Source of the DNA: Trochalopteron elliotii
Taxonomy: Eukaryota; Chordata; Aves; Passeriformes; Leiothrichidae
Assembly: GCA_024734555.1 (NCBI GenBank)
Contig: JANPWX010000118.1
Coordinates: 1,803,334 to 1,867,333 of the forward strand
Direction: 5' to 3'
DNA: 64,000 nt
Below, piece by piece: positions 36,642 through 49,582 of the stretch. The notes beneath the pieces are model-generated. The model was not told the origin of the DNA. It saw nothing but the letters and a program-made list of their open reading frames with translations, and ran no database searches. The translations under genes were made by a program, and so were the position numbers. The first letter of the stretch is position 1. Each line of letters starts with the position of its first letter.

Positions 36642-38203
36642 GCATGGATGACCACTTAAAAGCAACAAATATGAGATCTGTGTTTCATGCTAATTGATGT
36701 ATTTTTATTGGACAGCTTGTCAGAAAAGTGACAGAGGCATCCACAAATGAAAAAAAACCCCAATTTTTGAAGAATGTTTAACAGCATTTAGAAATTATTT
36801 CAGTACAAGAACAGCCTCAGTATCTGGGAAGACCTGGGGAAAGATGGCTTTGGGACCTTGGGGCACATTTCATAGTATTATCTTTGAGTAATTTAATTAA
36901 GCAGTTACCATTCCTTGCAACAGAGCTTTTTAGAGGAATGCAAGCACAGTGAAGTGGCATTTCTCTGCTTCCCTGCTGACACTCTGGCTCAGTTCATAAG
37001 GGGGGACCGGGGAAGAGCAAGACATTTTCTCTCTCTTCTTCTTTTCCTGCTGCCCATATGAAGAGTGTGAAAGGAAGGTGCACAAAGACAGGAAGGTTGT
37101 GTAAATGCTTACTGAGCATGCAAGAGACTGTGTGCATTGTAAACATACAGTGGTTGTGTAAAATATTGAAAAAAACCCACCAAACCCTGGTGAATAAAGT
37201 CAGAGACATCACTTCATTCCAAGAGGCAAGAAAACAGAGGCCAAAGAGACAACTTGAAGGACTTCTATAGAAGGACATGGAAATCACCCCTTCCAAACTG
37301 GAAATACTCAATTTCCAGACAAGAATAGATGTTTGCTAATAGATGAGGGCCCTTTCAAAAATGTGAAAGGTCTAGACATGAAAAGGTTTGTAAAACCATA
37401 AACTGAAACCTTGTCTCCAGTACATCAGACAGAGCTCAGCCGTGTTCCATCTGCTGACGTGTAACACACCTTTTCTCCTGCTGGCCTTATTCATTCCTCC
37501 ACCCCCGGGAAAGCAGAGGGAATTCAATTTACACTCAACTCATAAAGTTGGAGCATCATAGAGACAATTTTTCCTTCCCTTGTGCTCCCTCATTTTCCCA
37601 CTTTCTGGCATCATTCCCAGCAGGTGTTGCCACTGGAATGGCACGTTTTGGTGCTTATGTGGTACAGCATTGGGAAAGGCATCAGGAAAAGAGAAAAAAC
37701 CATTTATCCCTTTTCCAACTGCTGATTTACTGGACTGCTTTCAACCTGAACAAGTTTAAGGGTGGCTGTGAGTGGAAAGTAATTTCCATAGATTATTTTT
37801 CAAAGAAAGTGATTTTAGACAGCAGGAGGAAATGATGAATCTTGCATGCAATTTACCCTCCTATGCCAGAAATAATGAAAACTAGGACAAGCTGTTCCAC
37901 AGGAGGATTAGACACTTATCCAAGATTGGAAAACTGTCAGTATCTGTAAACATTTTCAAAAGTTTACACTACACCTGGGAATCTGACTCTTTTGAGTCAT
38001 TTTGGCAGATATGCTCCTTTTCTTAGAATCCTTTGAAAAGGTCTAGGAGCTTCTATTTCCATAATTTGTGGGATTTTTTTGCAAGAAAGCTATTAAAATG
38101 TTAAAATGTGTGTCAGCAAATAAAATGCGGGAACAAATGAGAAGACTTTACTGAGAATGTTAATTATATCTTTGCAGTATTTTCAACAGATCAAGAAATC
38201 AAA
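36642..38203. other. Unassigned AT-rich DNA
   Basis: No gene or named repeat was recognised; open frames up to about 105 codons without family resemblance. Confidence 0.45.
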
Positions 38204-38744
38204 TGTACTGGGTGTAGGTGGCCAGGTTTTGGCAGCAGGGGAGGTGTGTGGGGGGAGAGCTCTGTGCAGAAATGCCAGGGACAGCCTTGGGAAGGACACA
38301 GACAGTGGCAGCCACTCCCAGCTTCTTCCCCCTGGCTCCACAACAGCCCCATCACAGGCCACAGCTGATCCCATCAGTGAAACTGGTAGCACCTCTGAGA
38401 AAATGTATTTAAAAATGAATTTAAGAAAGCACAAAACTGTGCCCAGGAATGGAAAGATAAGGAAAAAAAAGAAAAAGAGTGAAAGAATCTGTCCTCATCT
38501 CTCCAAGGTGACAAAGGAATGGAGGTGGTGCTCCAGGTGTCAGAGCCAGGGTTTTAATTAATTTGGTTAGTTTTTCCCATATAAAGTCTGTTTTAATCAC
38601 AATCATACTTGGTAAGTGATGTCCCTGTCTTTATTTTGACCCACGAGCTTTTTTGGCTGCTGTTCCCTGCCTGTCCTGCTGAGTAGAGATGGTGGGAGAG
38701 CATCTGGGTGGGAACCAGTAGCATGTCAAGGTCAGCTCCCCACA
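38204..38744 (+). mobile_element. Solo LTR, ERVL-like
   Basis: The block begins TGTACTGGGTG and continues with a G-rich segment (GGCCAGGTTTTGGCAGCAGG) and CCCATCAGTGAAACTGGTAG. A TATA-like ATATAAA lies at 38,579-38,585. The R-U5 part follows with TTATTTTGACCCACGAGC (38,631-38,648) and ends near CCCCACA. That layout matches a complete avian LTR of about 540 bases in plus orientation, with TG at its start and CA near its end. The open frames at 38,157-38,561 on both strands lie within it and are not genes. No clear 5-bp target duplication was found, so the ends are approximate. Confidence 0.65.
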
Positions 38745-40545
38745 GCAAGAAATGTTCTTTTCCTAGGGAGCCTTTTTCTTTTATGGTCCTTCCATATGTG
38801 TCACTATTGCCTTTGATTCCTTGGGTATCTTTACCCAAGTGCAGCATATACCAGAGTGAGCCATAACCTTTCCTAGCTCATGTAGTGAAGGCAGGGAAGA
38901 AATGTCATATTCAGTTCTGTGTGTATTGCCAGCCAGAATATTAACATCCTAGTCCTTAAAAAACTAAGATTCTCTTTGTAATGTGACAAAATTTTTATCC
39001 TGTTGTTGCCAGTGCTAGTTAATATTTGAAATTTACTGTGTAGAACAGTCAGACAGAAAGAACACAGCTCACACACAGAGCCCCCTCAGGACAATTTCAC
39101 AAGTGACCATGTGTTGTGTCTTTTGAAAAGAACAGCAGTTCTGCCAGGAAAACAAAGCAAGAATAAGTCTGGCCAGCATTCAAAACACTCAAACCTCAGA
39201 GCAATTTTTTTGCAGACAGGTTGTGGCAAAAACAAACCCTCAAGACAACTTTGCACTTTCTAAAACAGTTGCTCCAAATTTTCCATACTAACAGACATAG
39301 TGAGTCAAAACCAATGTAAAGATCTCCATGTGAAAGGTCAGCAAGCCTGCAATTCCCACAAAGCTGTGCATAGGCTGCATTTACTTTCTACATTTCTTCT
39401 GACACAAATTTTAGGAGCTAAGTCTTTATACACAGCTGCATCTTACAATAAGAAGGCACTACGCACTGGAGAGATAATAATTATTTTGCTACTCATGGTT
39501 TCTAGACCAACCCTAATTTATTCTGCAGATAGAGTCTTGGGTTTGGTGCATATGGTCTTTGCAAAGTAACAGGTAAAACCCTTACTTTTATGAATATAAA
39601 ATATATCTGTCTGTGACTTTTAAGAAATTTTAATGTAGCAATTTAGCAGAGGCGTTGAAGATAATTCTTTTTCTTATTGTTAAAATGTTTAATGGTTGCA
39701 GCCACAGTAATAGGGAGAGTCAGTGTCCTCACAAGCTTCAGCTGGTTGTTTTGTGTTTTGAACCACAAAAGGTGTGGAAACATTGTGGGTCATGAAAAGA
39801 AGCTGGGTTTCTAGAGATGCTGCCTGAATAATTCAAATGTCTACTGGAAATGCATTTTGCACCTCCTGCCTGTGAGCAGTGGCCAGGCTTTTAAAAATTC
39901 CATGCTAAAAGCATAGCAGCCAATAAAAAAATAGTTGGGGGACTGGTTGTATCATAAAAGATATTTAGGAGGAAAAAGAGTAATTCTTAATTTTTTTGTG
40001 GGCAAAATATTGACAGGCACATGTTCAAAGGCCTCAACAAGAGGTGGTCATTTGGCATGCTAATGTCAGCCAGCATCCCAGCATGTGGAGAAATTACTAT
40101 GTGATTTCTTCTCAATAAACTGTCCCCTGAAGTACTGATTGTTTGTTATTGGAATCCTGTTGTTTCAGCTCAGAAGAATCAGTCAAATGAGTGGTGTGAG
40201 CTAAATGTCAGTTCTGACAACTATATTCCACCTGTCAGATTTCTAGTGCAGTCTGAAATAAATTTATTTGGTTCCTGCCTCCAAGTGCTAATCAGCTTGC
40301 CTCTGAAGCAACTGCTGCTGAGAGTAAGTAGAAACAATCTTATATAGCTGATATGTTGGGTTTGCTTGCCATGTGTTTTCTGATAAATTGTTTTAAATTA
40401 AAATACACAGTAGCTTGTGAAATGACTCAAATCTTCACCCAGAAGTGAATCCTAGATAGAGTCCAACCGTGCCTCTAGTTGGAATCATTGTTGGGTTCTA
40501 GGAGATTTTAATCATCCCTGAGACTGGCATGTAGTTATAAACATC
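38745..40545. other. Unassigned AT-rich DNA
   Basis: No gene or named repeat was recognised. Confidence 0.45.
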
Positions 40546-40619
40546 AGAGGTTGGACTTGATGATCTTGGAGGTATTTTCCAGCCTTGATTCCAACTAATG
40601 ATTCTCTGATTCCATGATA
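40546..40619 (+). mobile_element. CR1 LINE 3' end
   Basis: Plus-sense: AGGTTGGACTTGATGATCTT, GGAGGTATTTTCCAGCCTTG, then a short duplication and ATGATTCTCTGATTCCATGA. Confidence 0.85.
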
Positions 40620-40989
40620 TGCAATAACAGTTAGACCACTAATCTTATTTTCTCTCCAGTGTTTCAGAACCATTAGTCATCCTCTGATCTTAAGACTTGC
40701 TTCAAGTCAAACTTGAAGGACTTGGACCAATACTTTGAAAAATTACTTGGTATTACATAAGTCTATAAGGTATTCAGTCAATATTTATATCTGCTTTCTT
40801 TTAATGTGGTGGGTCTGTCTGAGGTGTAAATACTTTTCATCATAGCAGTCCATACAGTGCCCTTTTTGTGTTTGTGACTAAAGCAATGCTGGTAACACAC
40901 CAGTCTGAGCATTGCTGAGCAGTACTTTTAAAACATCAAATGTGTCTCTTTTTTCCACTCTGCCCCTGCAGCAAGTAGGCTGGGGATGG

Positions 40990-41280
40990 GCAAGAAAGTG
41001 GGAGGGAAGAAACTGTGGAAAACTGACACGAGGAGGGAGATTTAGGGTAGGTAACCATTGCTCAGTGATTGGCTGGGCAGCAATGGGCAACTTTAGAACA
41101 TGGGAAGTGATTGCATCATTGTCATCACTCATGTGTGGGCTCTCCCCTCCTCCCCTGCTCCCCTTTTATTTGCTTATTAAACTATCTTTATCTCATCTGA
41201 TGAGTTTTCTCGCCTTTACTGTTCCAAATCTCTCCTCCCTCCCACTGGGGGTGGCAGGAGTGGTGCTGGCTGACCACAGG
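40990..41280 (+). mobile_element. Solo LTR, second ERV family
   Basis: The R-U5 part is the clearest: CTTATTAAACTATCTTTATC, then GATGAGTTTTCTCGCCTTTA and a C-rich U5 (CTCTCCTCCCTCCCACTGGG) ending in GGTGCTGGCTGACCACA. ATTAAA at 41,176-41,181 would serve as polyadenylation signal. The U3 part (GATTGGCTGGGCAGCAATGG) is less certain and the left edge is approximate. The open frames at 40,878-41,337 are accidental. No coding region accompanies it. Confidence 0.7.
41176..41181 (+). promoter_or_regulatory. ATTAAA polyadenylation signal of the second LTR
   Basis: A variant signal placed just before the U5-like C-rich region of the LTR at 40,990-41,280. Confidence 0.45.
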
Positions 41281-44200
41281 GAGCCCCCTCTGTGTGAGTG
41301 TGTGCAGCATGTGATGCACGTGGTGGGCACCTTCTGAGTCATTTGTTGTCTGAATTGTCTCAGTGTTTCGAAAAGTAACACCAGTGAACACTGGGAAATG
41401 TAAAAGGACATGAAAATGCCTCTAGATTTAAACATCCTCAGAATTTCCAAGAGTTAAACCATAAATGAGGTGGGCCTGGGGCAGTTTCTCGTGCAGACAC
41501 AAATTCCTGCAGCTATTTGCCTTTAGAAAATCAAACCTAAAAAACCTCACTGAAACCAAAACCAAACAATTCAGAGGATATAATCTATGTGCTCTTAGAT
41601 CTCAAGTGCCAATCTGAGGATATCTGAGTAAAACTATGATACATTAACAGAATAAAATGAAGGTTTAGTGCTAACAGACCACTACAGCTGTATTCAAGAA
41701 GACTGAAAGTTTATCCATAACAATTTTCCTAGATACCAGTCAGTGGCCATTCCACAAAAACGCCATGATGCCTTTTTATGTGTTGCATGGGGCTTTTCTT
41801 CTGGAAAAAAGAAAAAAAAAGTCAAGAAGACATAAAACTCTATCAATGCCCAAACTTAGTAAAGAGTATCAGATATTTTCTGGTGAATATCAATGTTAAT
41901 GATTGTAATACCTTTTTAAAGCATAAAACAATCCAGTCCTAGAAGAGCTGTGCTGAATCAAATTTTCATTTAGAAAGGGCCAAATTCTTTCTCATTTTTA
42001 TATGCAAATCTGTCTGTGCTTTCTTCATGTCAGGAACTCTTCTTCCATTTCAACTTTATTGTAATGAAGCTGAAATTGGCCTTTTCCACTGGAGTTAGCT
42101 TTCATATGTACGAAACATATTGAGAATCTAATAGTAAGAAAAGCTTTGAAAGAATTCTTGCTAACACAAAAGGATAGTTTGTTGAAGAAATGAAAGATGG
42201 GAGCCAATTATACAGTATGGCTGCTGTAGATTTTCTCAAATACAGCATCAAACACATTCTATTCCATCCATTTATTCTGTAATTTTCAAATATGACTCAC
42301 ATGCATGAATCATACTTTTTCCTTGATTGGCCCCCTAAAATTTCTGGCTATTCCTACATTAACCTAAGGACAATTATTAAGCAAAAGAGATAGACAAAGG
42401 CAGACTCACAGCAACCTGATGAAGCCTTTAGAGTGACAAAGGCATGCAAGATTCAAAGATGTTACCCACTTCCTTTGCAGGCACCAAAGCTTCTCCAATT
42501 CTACTTTACACAAGTTCTAATCAAAGGACAAAAATTAATTTGGAGTTATCTGCTTTGTAGGTCAGCACTTTCTGTTACTTGGAAAGAGAAAATAGGTCAT
42601 TAAAAGGGATATATCGGCAGGAAAACGGGTTGAAAGTGCTTTAGGAAAATGAAAAAGAAATAAAAGTAAAGTAGCACAGAAGAAGAACCTTTCCACCTCA
42701 CGATCTGCCCAGCATACACTGGGGCATATCCTACTGGCAAGTGTGTAAAAACCTCTTGGTTCCCAGAAAATTAGGTAAACTTTGTGCCTGTTTCCAGTAA
42801 AGGCTGAGTAATATGACTTCCATGTTACCATCCTGTTTTTATTGGGGGTGGGGAGAACATACATTGTTTGTAAAAATAAGTAAGTCTTTGTTGAAGAGGT
42901 GGTGTTTCTCAATCACACTCCATATTACAGCTTCAGCACAAGACCTGGGTGAACACACATTTCTCATCACTTAAACCTAATCTTTGTCCCCTGATTCTCT
43001 AAGTTCACATTAAAAGCAGAGCTGCCTTTCCAGACAGACAGCACGAAGTGAGAGACAGCTGTTCTTGATTCCCTCCAGCATGTACCCAGCATATATAAAT
43101 TGCCTGGCATATCTTCATCAATATTACAGACAAAATTCTCAGCAGCCGTCGTGAACGTGAACACGAACACAAAGAACTAATAGAGTTTCCAGGACAGGAA
43201 ATTATTTTTGGATGACAAATTTGCAATGCCTTCTCCAGATCTAGAAAGCTTTCATCATAATTGTAAACTGGTATCAAAAACCTATGCAAATGTACAAGTT
43301 ATTTTTAATTTTCCCTGTGTGTGGGAAGAAAAGGAGAAGACAATGGCAGTAGGGACAAAAACCTGAGAGAAACATTGATTTAAGCATTCTTCCAAGTTTT
43401 AAGCCCCCATTGTTTAAAATCACAACAGGGCTATTATATGTTCAGTTTACATGCTGTGCATTTGTACCCTTGCTCAAATATAGTCTTCCAAATGCAGTTT
43501 TCAGTCATGAATAATTCTGTCATCTGGCAGTCAACTGAGATGTGGCATTAACCATACTGTCAACTGCTAACATTATATGCTACTTCTCAAATGATTAACA
43601 ACTGCTCTGTAAAAAAATTGAAAGCATAAAAAGTTTATCCTTGGTATCCTTTTTCTACTTTTATCATTTCACCCCTGTATATGAATGGGTAGAAAATGGT
43701 AAAATTTTCTTCTTTCTTATGGCTGGTGCCACTCTGGTGCAGTGCCTTACATCATGATGTAAAATTAATCAAAATGGTCACATTAGGTTCAACAATTATT
43801 ACAGAAATCACTTGACTAAGTATTGTCATTCCAATAATTTGTTACACTGAATCATGTTGCTCATATACAGACTTTTGATTAATATATATTTCTTCAAATG
43901 CACTTAAATCAGAATTCATCACATTAAGGTCGTGACACTCCCACAATTTGGTTTTACACAAGAAGCTTTCATTAAAAACAGGGCGATGACCTTAGCTTTG
44001 AGTTTTCTGGTTCTGTCAGTTTGTGCTACAATTTTAATGAGATTTAAAACTAGGCTTTTCAGCACTGCATTCTTTAAACAGTGTTCTTAACAGCTGCAAT
44101 TTCCTCTGTGCAATCCATTTATGGTTCCTACCCCTTTCCAACTGAAGCAGTGAGAGACACTCGTTTAACTCTCTGATGGCCTTTATGAGATGTACCCATA

Positions 44201-45879
44201 AATGTTTCTGTCCCAGTGACGCCATTCAGTTCGATTAATGTGCAGTAATCACTGCAGAGATGCTTCTCAGCATTGTATGAAATGATGTGCATGAAGCGAG
44301 GACACAAGCTATAACCCAAAAATAACCACTAAGCACCAGAAGGGGATATACTACCACTGTTTGTAATCATTTCACTCATTGTTTACCCTATGTTGTTCTG
44401 AAACTCTTGGGTTTGTGTAAAGACAAGCTTATGTTTAGGTGTGAGAGCAGATGGAAGCTAAAGTTTTAGTAACTGCGTCTTGTTAGCATGCAGAAGACAA
44501 AACTTTGTCTGATGTCAGAAACAGATGGAAACCATTACTGCCTATCACAATACAGATATTACTAATTTTCTTTACTAGAAATCTGGCAGGACCACACATA
44601 ACAACGTTTTAGAAATATCCAGCTCTCTAAATCCTGTGGAACCATGAGACATATTTAACATAAAAAACATCAACCAAAATAATACTAGAAACCCTTCCAC
44701 AAACCTGAAAAGTATTTTATCAAGTCTAAATATATATATATATGTTCCAATTCATTTGAATCACCCCTTAGGAGAAAATAATAAATCAGAAAGACCCACT
44801 CAGATGGGATAAATCAGAGCATGTCTTTTACTAATAGGAGAAAAAGCTGGCAGAGAGTAGACAATTTGCAGACAAATGAAAGGATTCGTATCTGTTTTCT
44901 GGCAAATGCTGAGAGCTGTACTTTTCAAAAAAATCACTATGTTTTGAAGAAAGTTGTTTTGGATAAAAGCTTTTAACTGTCAAACCAAAAGTCCAGCATC
45001 TGAATGTGTGCAAAAGGGTGGCCCCACATTAGTAGCACTAAATTATTAAATAAATTTTGCTAAAACATAAATGCCTTTTCTTTACACTACTAGAAAAATA
45101 ATTGAGAGTGTGAATAAAAGGGACAAATGCCTATGTCATTTTTCTGCTACACTCAACTTCTGTCTGTGAGATCTTTGAATCTACCTTTTCTTCCTTCCAG
45201 AATAAGCTTCAAAAAACCCAAATCTTAAATTTCTTCTGCCTAAAGAAAAAAAAAAAATCTCAGCACTATCAGTCGACCCCATTCCATTTCATTTTTGAAG
45301 AATTCTTAATTTCAAAGAAACCATATTTTCTGGTCACTCTTCCCCTCTTTTTTTGTGTAAATCAATATTGTGACCAATGGTTCATTGTCCTGTTTTGACC
45401 TGCAGTGATCAAGGGCAAGGCTGCCTGTAAGAAGCCACAAATATCTCTTTGCATTGTCTGAATGTCTTATTATCCCTTTTTCTGTCTTCTGGTGAAGCGT
45501 TTTTATGTGGTTTGGTTTTTTTTAAGTCCCATTGTTTTGCTACCCTTGTATCCCACTTCCTCTGTCTCAGTCTTATTTCAAAGAAGCAACCTCAAACTAT
45601 TTTTTCCCAGTTGCTCTAAATATTCCCACCTCTGTTGTTGATAAAAGCAGTAGTTTTGTTTAAATTAGTAATGTCCATAAAAAAACTAAAAAATGAGGGT
45701 TTTCCCTCTCTTCCCACTGCCCCAAGATTTTATTTCCCAGTGAAAAATTGTCAGGCTCTCAAAATTACATCATCAGGCAAGTGTTTGTTGGCAGCATGCC
45801 CAGAGAGGAGCTGTGTGCCATAGGTGTGGAGTATCAACCCTAGGGCTTTATAAGTATTCATGTTTTGGCCTTTGAAAAG
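41281..45879. other. Long unique stretch, no gene recognised
   Basis: A (TA)7 run lies at 44,730-44,743. The longest minus-strand open frame, 42,562-42,912 (116 codons), resembles no family I know. Confidence 0.45.
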
Positions 45880-46370
45880 TCCCTTCTTTCAGGTGGCTTT
45901 GGCCATCACTGGGTGAGACTAGTGGCCAACACTCCACCTCTGCACTGACTCGTGGGTGGTAGCAAATGCTCTGTGGGAGTGGCTAGTGAGAGAAAAAGGC
46001 CAATTGGCAGCACAGATGAAAAAACCCTTTGGGCTGCTCAGGCAGGGAATTTTGCTGTGCAAGTACATCCTGTAGTAGACCTGAGGGCTGGGCTAACGAG
46101 GGGCATCACGACAGCAGGAACATGGATCAGGCTGACAAGATGAAAGTGTCTCAGGTGGATCTGGGCTGGCAAATAAAGGGTGAAATATTTTTGGGTCAGG
46201 GGGCCCAGGATGCCTCAGGTCATGAGGGAAGAGATGTGACATACAGGTGGGCTTGTGATCAAGGGGTGGACTTACCCACGGCCACTGTATCCCAGGCAGT
46301 CCATGAAACCTGTGAAACAGGTGCTCTGATCAAGCAGGTAAGGGTCCTTTGGAGTGTGGGATGATCATCA
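45880..46370 (+). pseudogene. ERVL-like pol remnant: end of RNase H and start of integrase, frameshifted
   Basis: This is a fragment of an old endogenous retrovirus pol gene. One frame (45,952-46,020) reads the end of the RNase H region, and a second frame (46,100-46,364) continues it as the linker and the N-terminal zinc-binding domain of integrase, so there is at least one frameshift between them. In the second frame S-G-H-E-G-R-D (about 46,218-46,238) and H-E-T-C-E-T-G (about 46,302-46,322) mark the zinc-binding region, and two of the four expected ligands appear substituted. A stop ends the frame at 46,364. No gag or env and no flanking LTR in direct contact were seen. It is inert. Confidence 0.7.
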
Positions 46371-46850
46371 AAATACAAATATGGGGAGCAGGATGGGATG
46401 CACAGCATGTGGTTTGGAATATTTCAGTGGGACTGTTAAACTGGGTCTGTGATGGGTTCTGACACCCCCTCAGCCCCCTCCCACATGGATGTCCTGTGGA
46501 TGTGGGGTAACTCTTTCTGGGGTTGGGGGTTCCACAGCTGGGCTGGTTTGTGTGAGGGAGGATTGGTGTTCAGTGCCTCTGACCAAGGTCACACCACACA
46601 CCTGAAACCTCCTCCTGCCCCCTTGGCTGGGGGGACTCTGTGCAAACCTGCCCTCTGTGGGCTGTGCTCTCCCCACCCCAAACCCAGCCAGGGGTGATTT
46701 TCTGCTGAGTCTGCCTTTCCTGTGGATGTATTCTTTTCCCTCAGCCTTGTTTGCTTCTCCCCAGACCTGAGATGATGGAACCATAGTGTTCCCTTTATCT
46801 TATCCAGGCAGTTTAACTCACAGTCCAAGGCTCCAGTCAGGCATCTTCAA
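46371..46850. other. GC-richer segment following the pol remnant
   Basis: Composition is clearly more GC-rich than the surroundings (G/C runs around 46,460-46,690). Open frames of about 80-104 codons on both strands overlap each other and resemble nothing known. It may be a further decayed part of the same retrovirus or an unrelated repeat. Confidence 0.35.
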
Positions 46851-47247
46851 GGAGGGGAGGACTTCTGTGGTTGTAGCTTCTTTATACAGTTTCTGCTATG
46901 ATGGGCAAAACTCCTGCATAGCAATGTTTAAGGCATGAACTATTTTAGTCTCTGACACAGGATTTCTTAATTAGGAACTATTCTTTATTCAAGATAATAG
47001 TCACGGTGATGGTTAGAAACCTAATCATTCATACACACTCATGCTGTATTTGATACTTATTTTCTTTAGAAATGCATAGTGATTTTCAGTCCCCTTCTAT
47101 TTTAACAGATGTTTTACAAATTGCTTCATTGTTTGCTTGATAAAATTTATTTTAACTGAACATCACGAGATTGTTAAAAGTTAATCAAATAATTTAGATG
47201 CTTTTTGATGGGAATTCCTCTCAGATCTCTGTTGTTCATAAATCATT
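46851..47247. other. Unassigned AT-rich DNA
   Basis: No gene or named repeat was recognised. Confidence 0.45.
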
Positions 47248-47925
47248 ATCACAGAATGAAACAGACCCATGTAGATGTTTAGTCCATCTCCTTCTGCTCA
47301 AAACATAGACAACCCAGTCAAATTATTCAGGATTATATCTAGTGAGATTTTGTATATGTCTGAGAATGGAGACATCCCAACCTCTCTGAACACTTGGTCC
47401 AGCATTTGATTCCTTCACAGTAAAACAGGCATTTGCTATGTTGAGACAAAATTTCATGTATTTCAGCATGTGCCTGTCACCTCTTGTCCTACTTGGTATT
47501 TCTACACATTGAGGAAATCCTCCTGAGCCTTCTCTTATATAGGATAAAAAGCTCTTCACTGGCAGCATTTCTTAATCACCTCCAGTCCCTTAATCAGCTT
47601 TATGGCCCTGGAGCAGCCTCTCTCCAGGAGCTCCATGGTGCTGGGGAGCACAGACATGGACACAGTTGTGCTCTCACCAGTGACAAACTGAGAGGAAGGA
47701 ATGTTCCTCCTAGGGCAGCCTGGGATGCTGTCGGCTTTATTTGACACCCGGGCACACACTGACAGCTCACAATGTCCAGCTCAGAGATTTCTCTGCCATA
47801 CTGCTTTTCAAGCTGCTCAGACCCAGGTGTGCGCTGCTGCAGGGTATTATTCCTTAGCTGTGCAAGACTATGCCTTTCCCTCTGCTGAAACTTAAATTTC
47901 GTGCACACATGTCTCCCCAGCACGA
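47248..47925 (-). mobile_element. CR1 LINE, antisense, about 680 bp
   Basis: The CR1 3' region is collinear in reverse complement: a decayed octamer (ATTATCACAGAATGAAACAG), GAATGGAGACATCCCAACCT, CTGTCACCTCTTGTCCTACT, TCCTGAGCCTTCTCTTATAT, CTCCAGTCCCTTAATCAGCT, CAGCCTGGGATGCTGTCGGC, and a final CTCAGACCCAGGTGTGCGCT. It has many small gaps, so it is old. Short open frames on both strands here are shadows of the repeat. Confidence 0.85.
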
Positions 47926-48526
47926 TTTAACATGAGAATCTATTGTTTGTTACACAGGGATTGAGCAGGTTTGTCAGACTCTTACTACCATCTGGTGTTG
48001 AGACAGCTAAAGTGAGTCAGACAATACTTAATTGACCACTGGACAAAAGTGAAAGCAAGCTACATGATGCTGTGAGTCCCTGCACTGTCAGATCAGCACA
48101 GCCCATTGTTTACAGGACATGTCAGTATAACCCCCCAAATATGGAAATAATGGATTATGGAAATAAAGGGGTTTTCTCTGCCTCTATAAATTGGATAGAA
48201 TTATGGTCTCTCCACTCTTTTATTTAGGGACTGGCTATGCTCAAACTGACTGTCTCCTCATCCTTAACCTACTGGGTGTGGTGTAACCAAGGGCCTATGA
48301 AGTATGTTCAAATTAGAAAAATCATAGGTCTGCAGTCAGGGTTGGTAAGTTACTGCAAGTGCTTATTTTTCAGACATGATTTCTTACTGACTACTGATCT
48401 AAAAGTCTACCCTTACAATGAAAAGTGTGAGAAATTTAGATGAACAAAAGCTGAAGTTGGTCAAATGTGCGGCAGAGAATTGATTGCTTGGTGACCTTGT
48501 CCTGGTGAGAAAGGCTTTTGTTTTAC

Positions 48527-48530
<4 letters not shown>
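47926..48530. other. Unassigned DNA
   Basis: No gene or named repeat was recognised. Confidence 0.45.

Positions 48531-48573
<43 letters not shown>
48531..48573. repeat. Uninterrupted poly-T, 43 bases
   Basis: This is a pure T43 homopolymer. On the minus strand it would be a poly-A tract, and the lysine run in the minus-strand open frame 48,461-48,766 is only its translation. No polyadenylation signal or recognisable gene body precedes the tract on the minus strand. Confidence 0.95.
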
Positions 48574-48574
<1 letters not shown>

Positions 48575-49582
48575 TCTTTTGATTAATCTGTTAAAGTTGG
48601 AATTGATATCAGACTTGGTGTCAGGAGCGAAAAAACTTTTGTGCACTCTAACCCCACCAACTGACTTGAATTTCCTTGCATGAAATACATATAAAATATA
48701 CAATGAGGATGTGGTGAATAGGAAAAAAAATACATAATGGAGTTCAGAGTGGATGATTTTGCCCATTGTCAGTAGTTAAAATCTGAACACATTATTCTTA
48801 GGTATGAGGGGTAACACGGCCTTCTAGATCAGTAGCCATTATAATCTCACCAAATGGTCACTGGTGCAGCCATAGCATTGCTTCCAGAGCAATTGCAATA
48901 CAGAGTAAAAGTACACATTGAAAACATGGATTTGAATCAGACATCACAATTAGGCAGATTGTTTCAGATCTTGTGACATTTTTAGTGATTATGCTGTAAA
49001 TTAATACTGAACAACAGCACCATTTTCACACTGCTGGTCTATCCATGTGTTTAAAACATGTAGATCAGGATATAAATCTTGTATTTAAAATCTTCAGAAG
49101 CATTTACTGTTGCTGCATTTTAAATCTCAGTACTCTAACCATCTTCTTTCATTGCCTTTGAAGGGCTGTTCACATTTCAAATTATGAACACAAGTAACTG
49201 CAAATAAGACTGATGGGGAACTTGCTAACCAAGCTGTTTTTTAATGAAATAAAACTTTATTAAAAAAAATTTTAGTGACAGAAGTTTCTCAAATCTCCAC
49301 ACACAAGACTGGAGTGAGAAAATGGGATATGCACTTTAGAAGTCCTGAAGCAGCAGCAAATTTTAAACATACGTTCACAGAGCCCGAAGAGATAAAATGC
49401 AATTTCTCAGATGAGCAGCATGAAACAATCACACATGCAAAGCAAAATATTGTTCTGAACCTTCATTATTTATCAAAAGCATTCTTGCATGCAGCTAACA
49501 AGAGTTAACTTACTAAGTTTAGGGATCTGTCAAACTGACATCAAATTTAATTTTCAAAGATACCTGGTGGTTTTACACCTAT
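48574..49582. other. Unassigned AT-rich DNA
   Basis: No gene or named repeat was recognised. Confidence 0.45.

Noticed and set aside
38157..38561. A 134-codon plus-strand open frame and its antisense partner
   Set aside because: They overlap the ERVL-like solo LTR and show no domain.
48461..48766. Minus-strand open frame with a poly-lysine run
   Set aside because: The lysines come from the T43 tract; no domain is recognisable in the rest.
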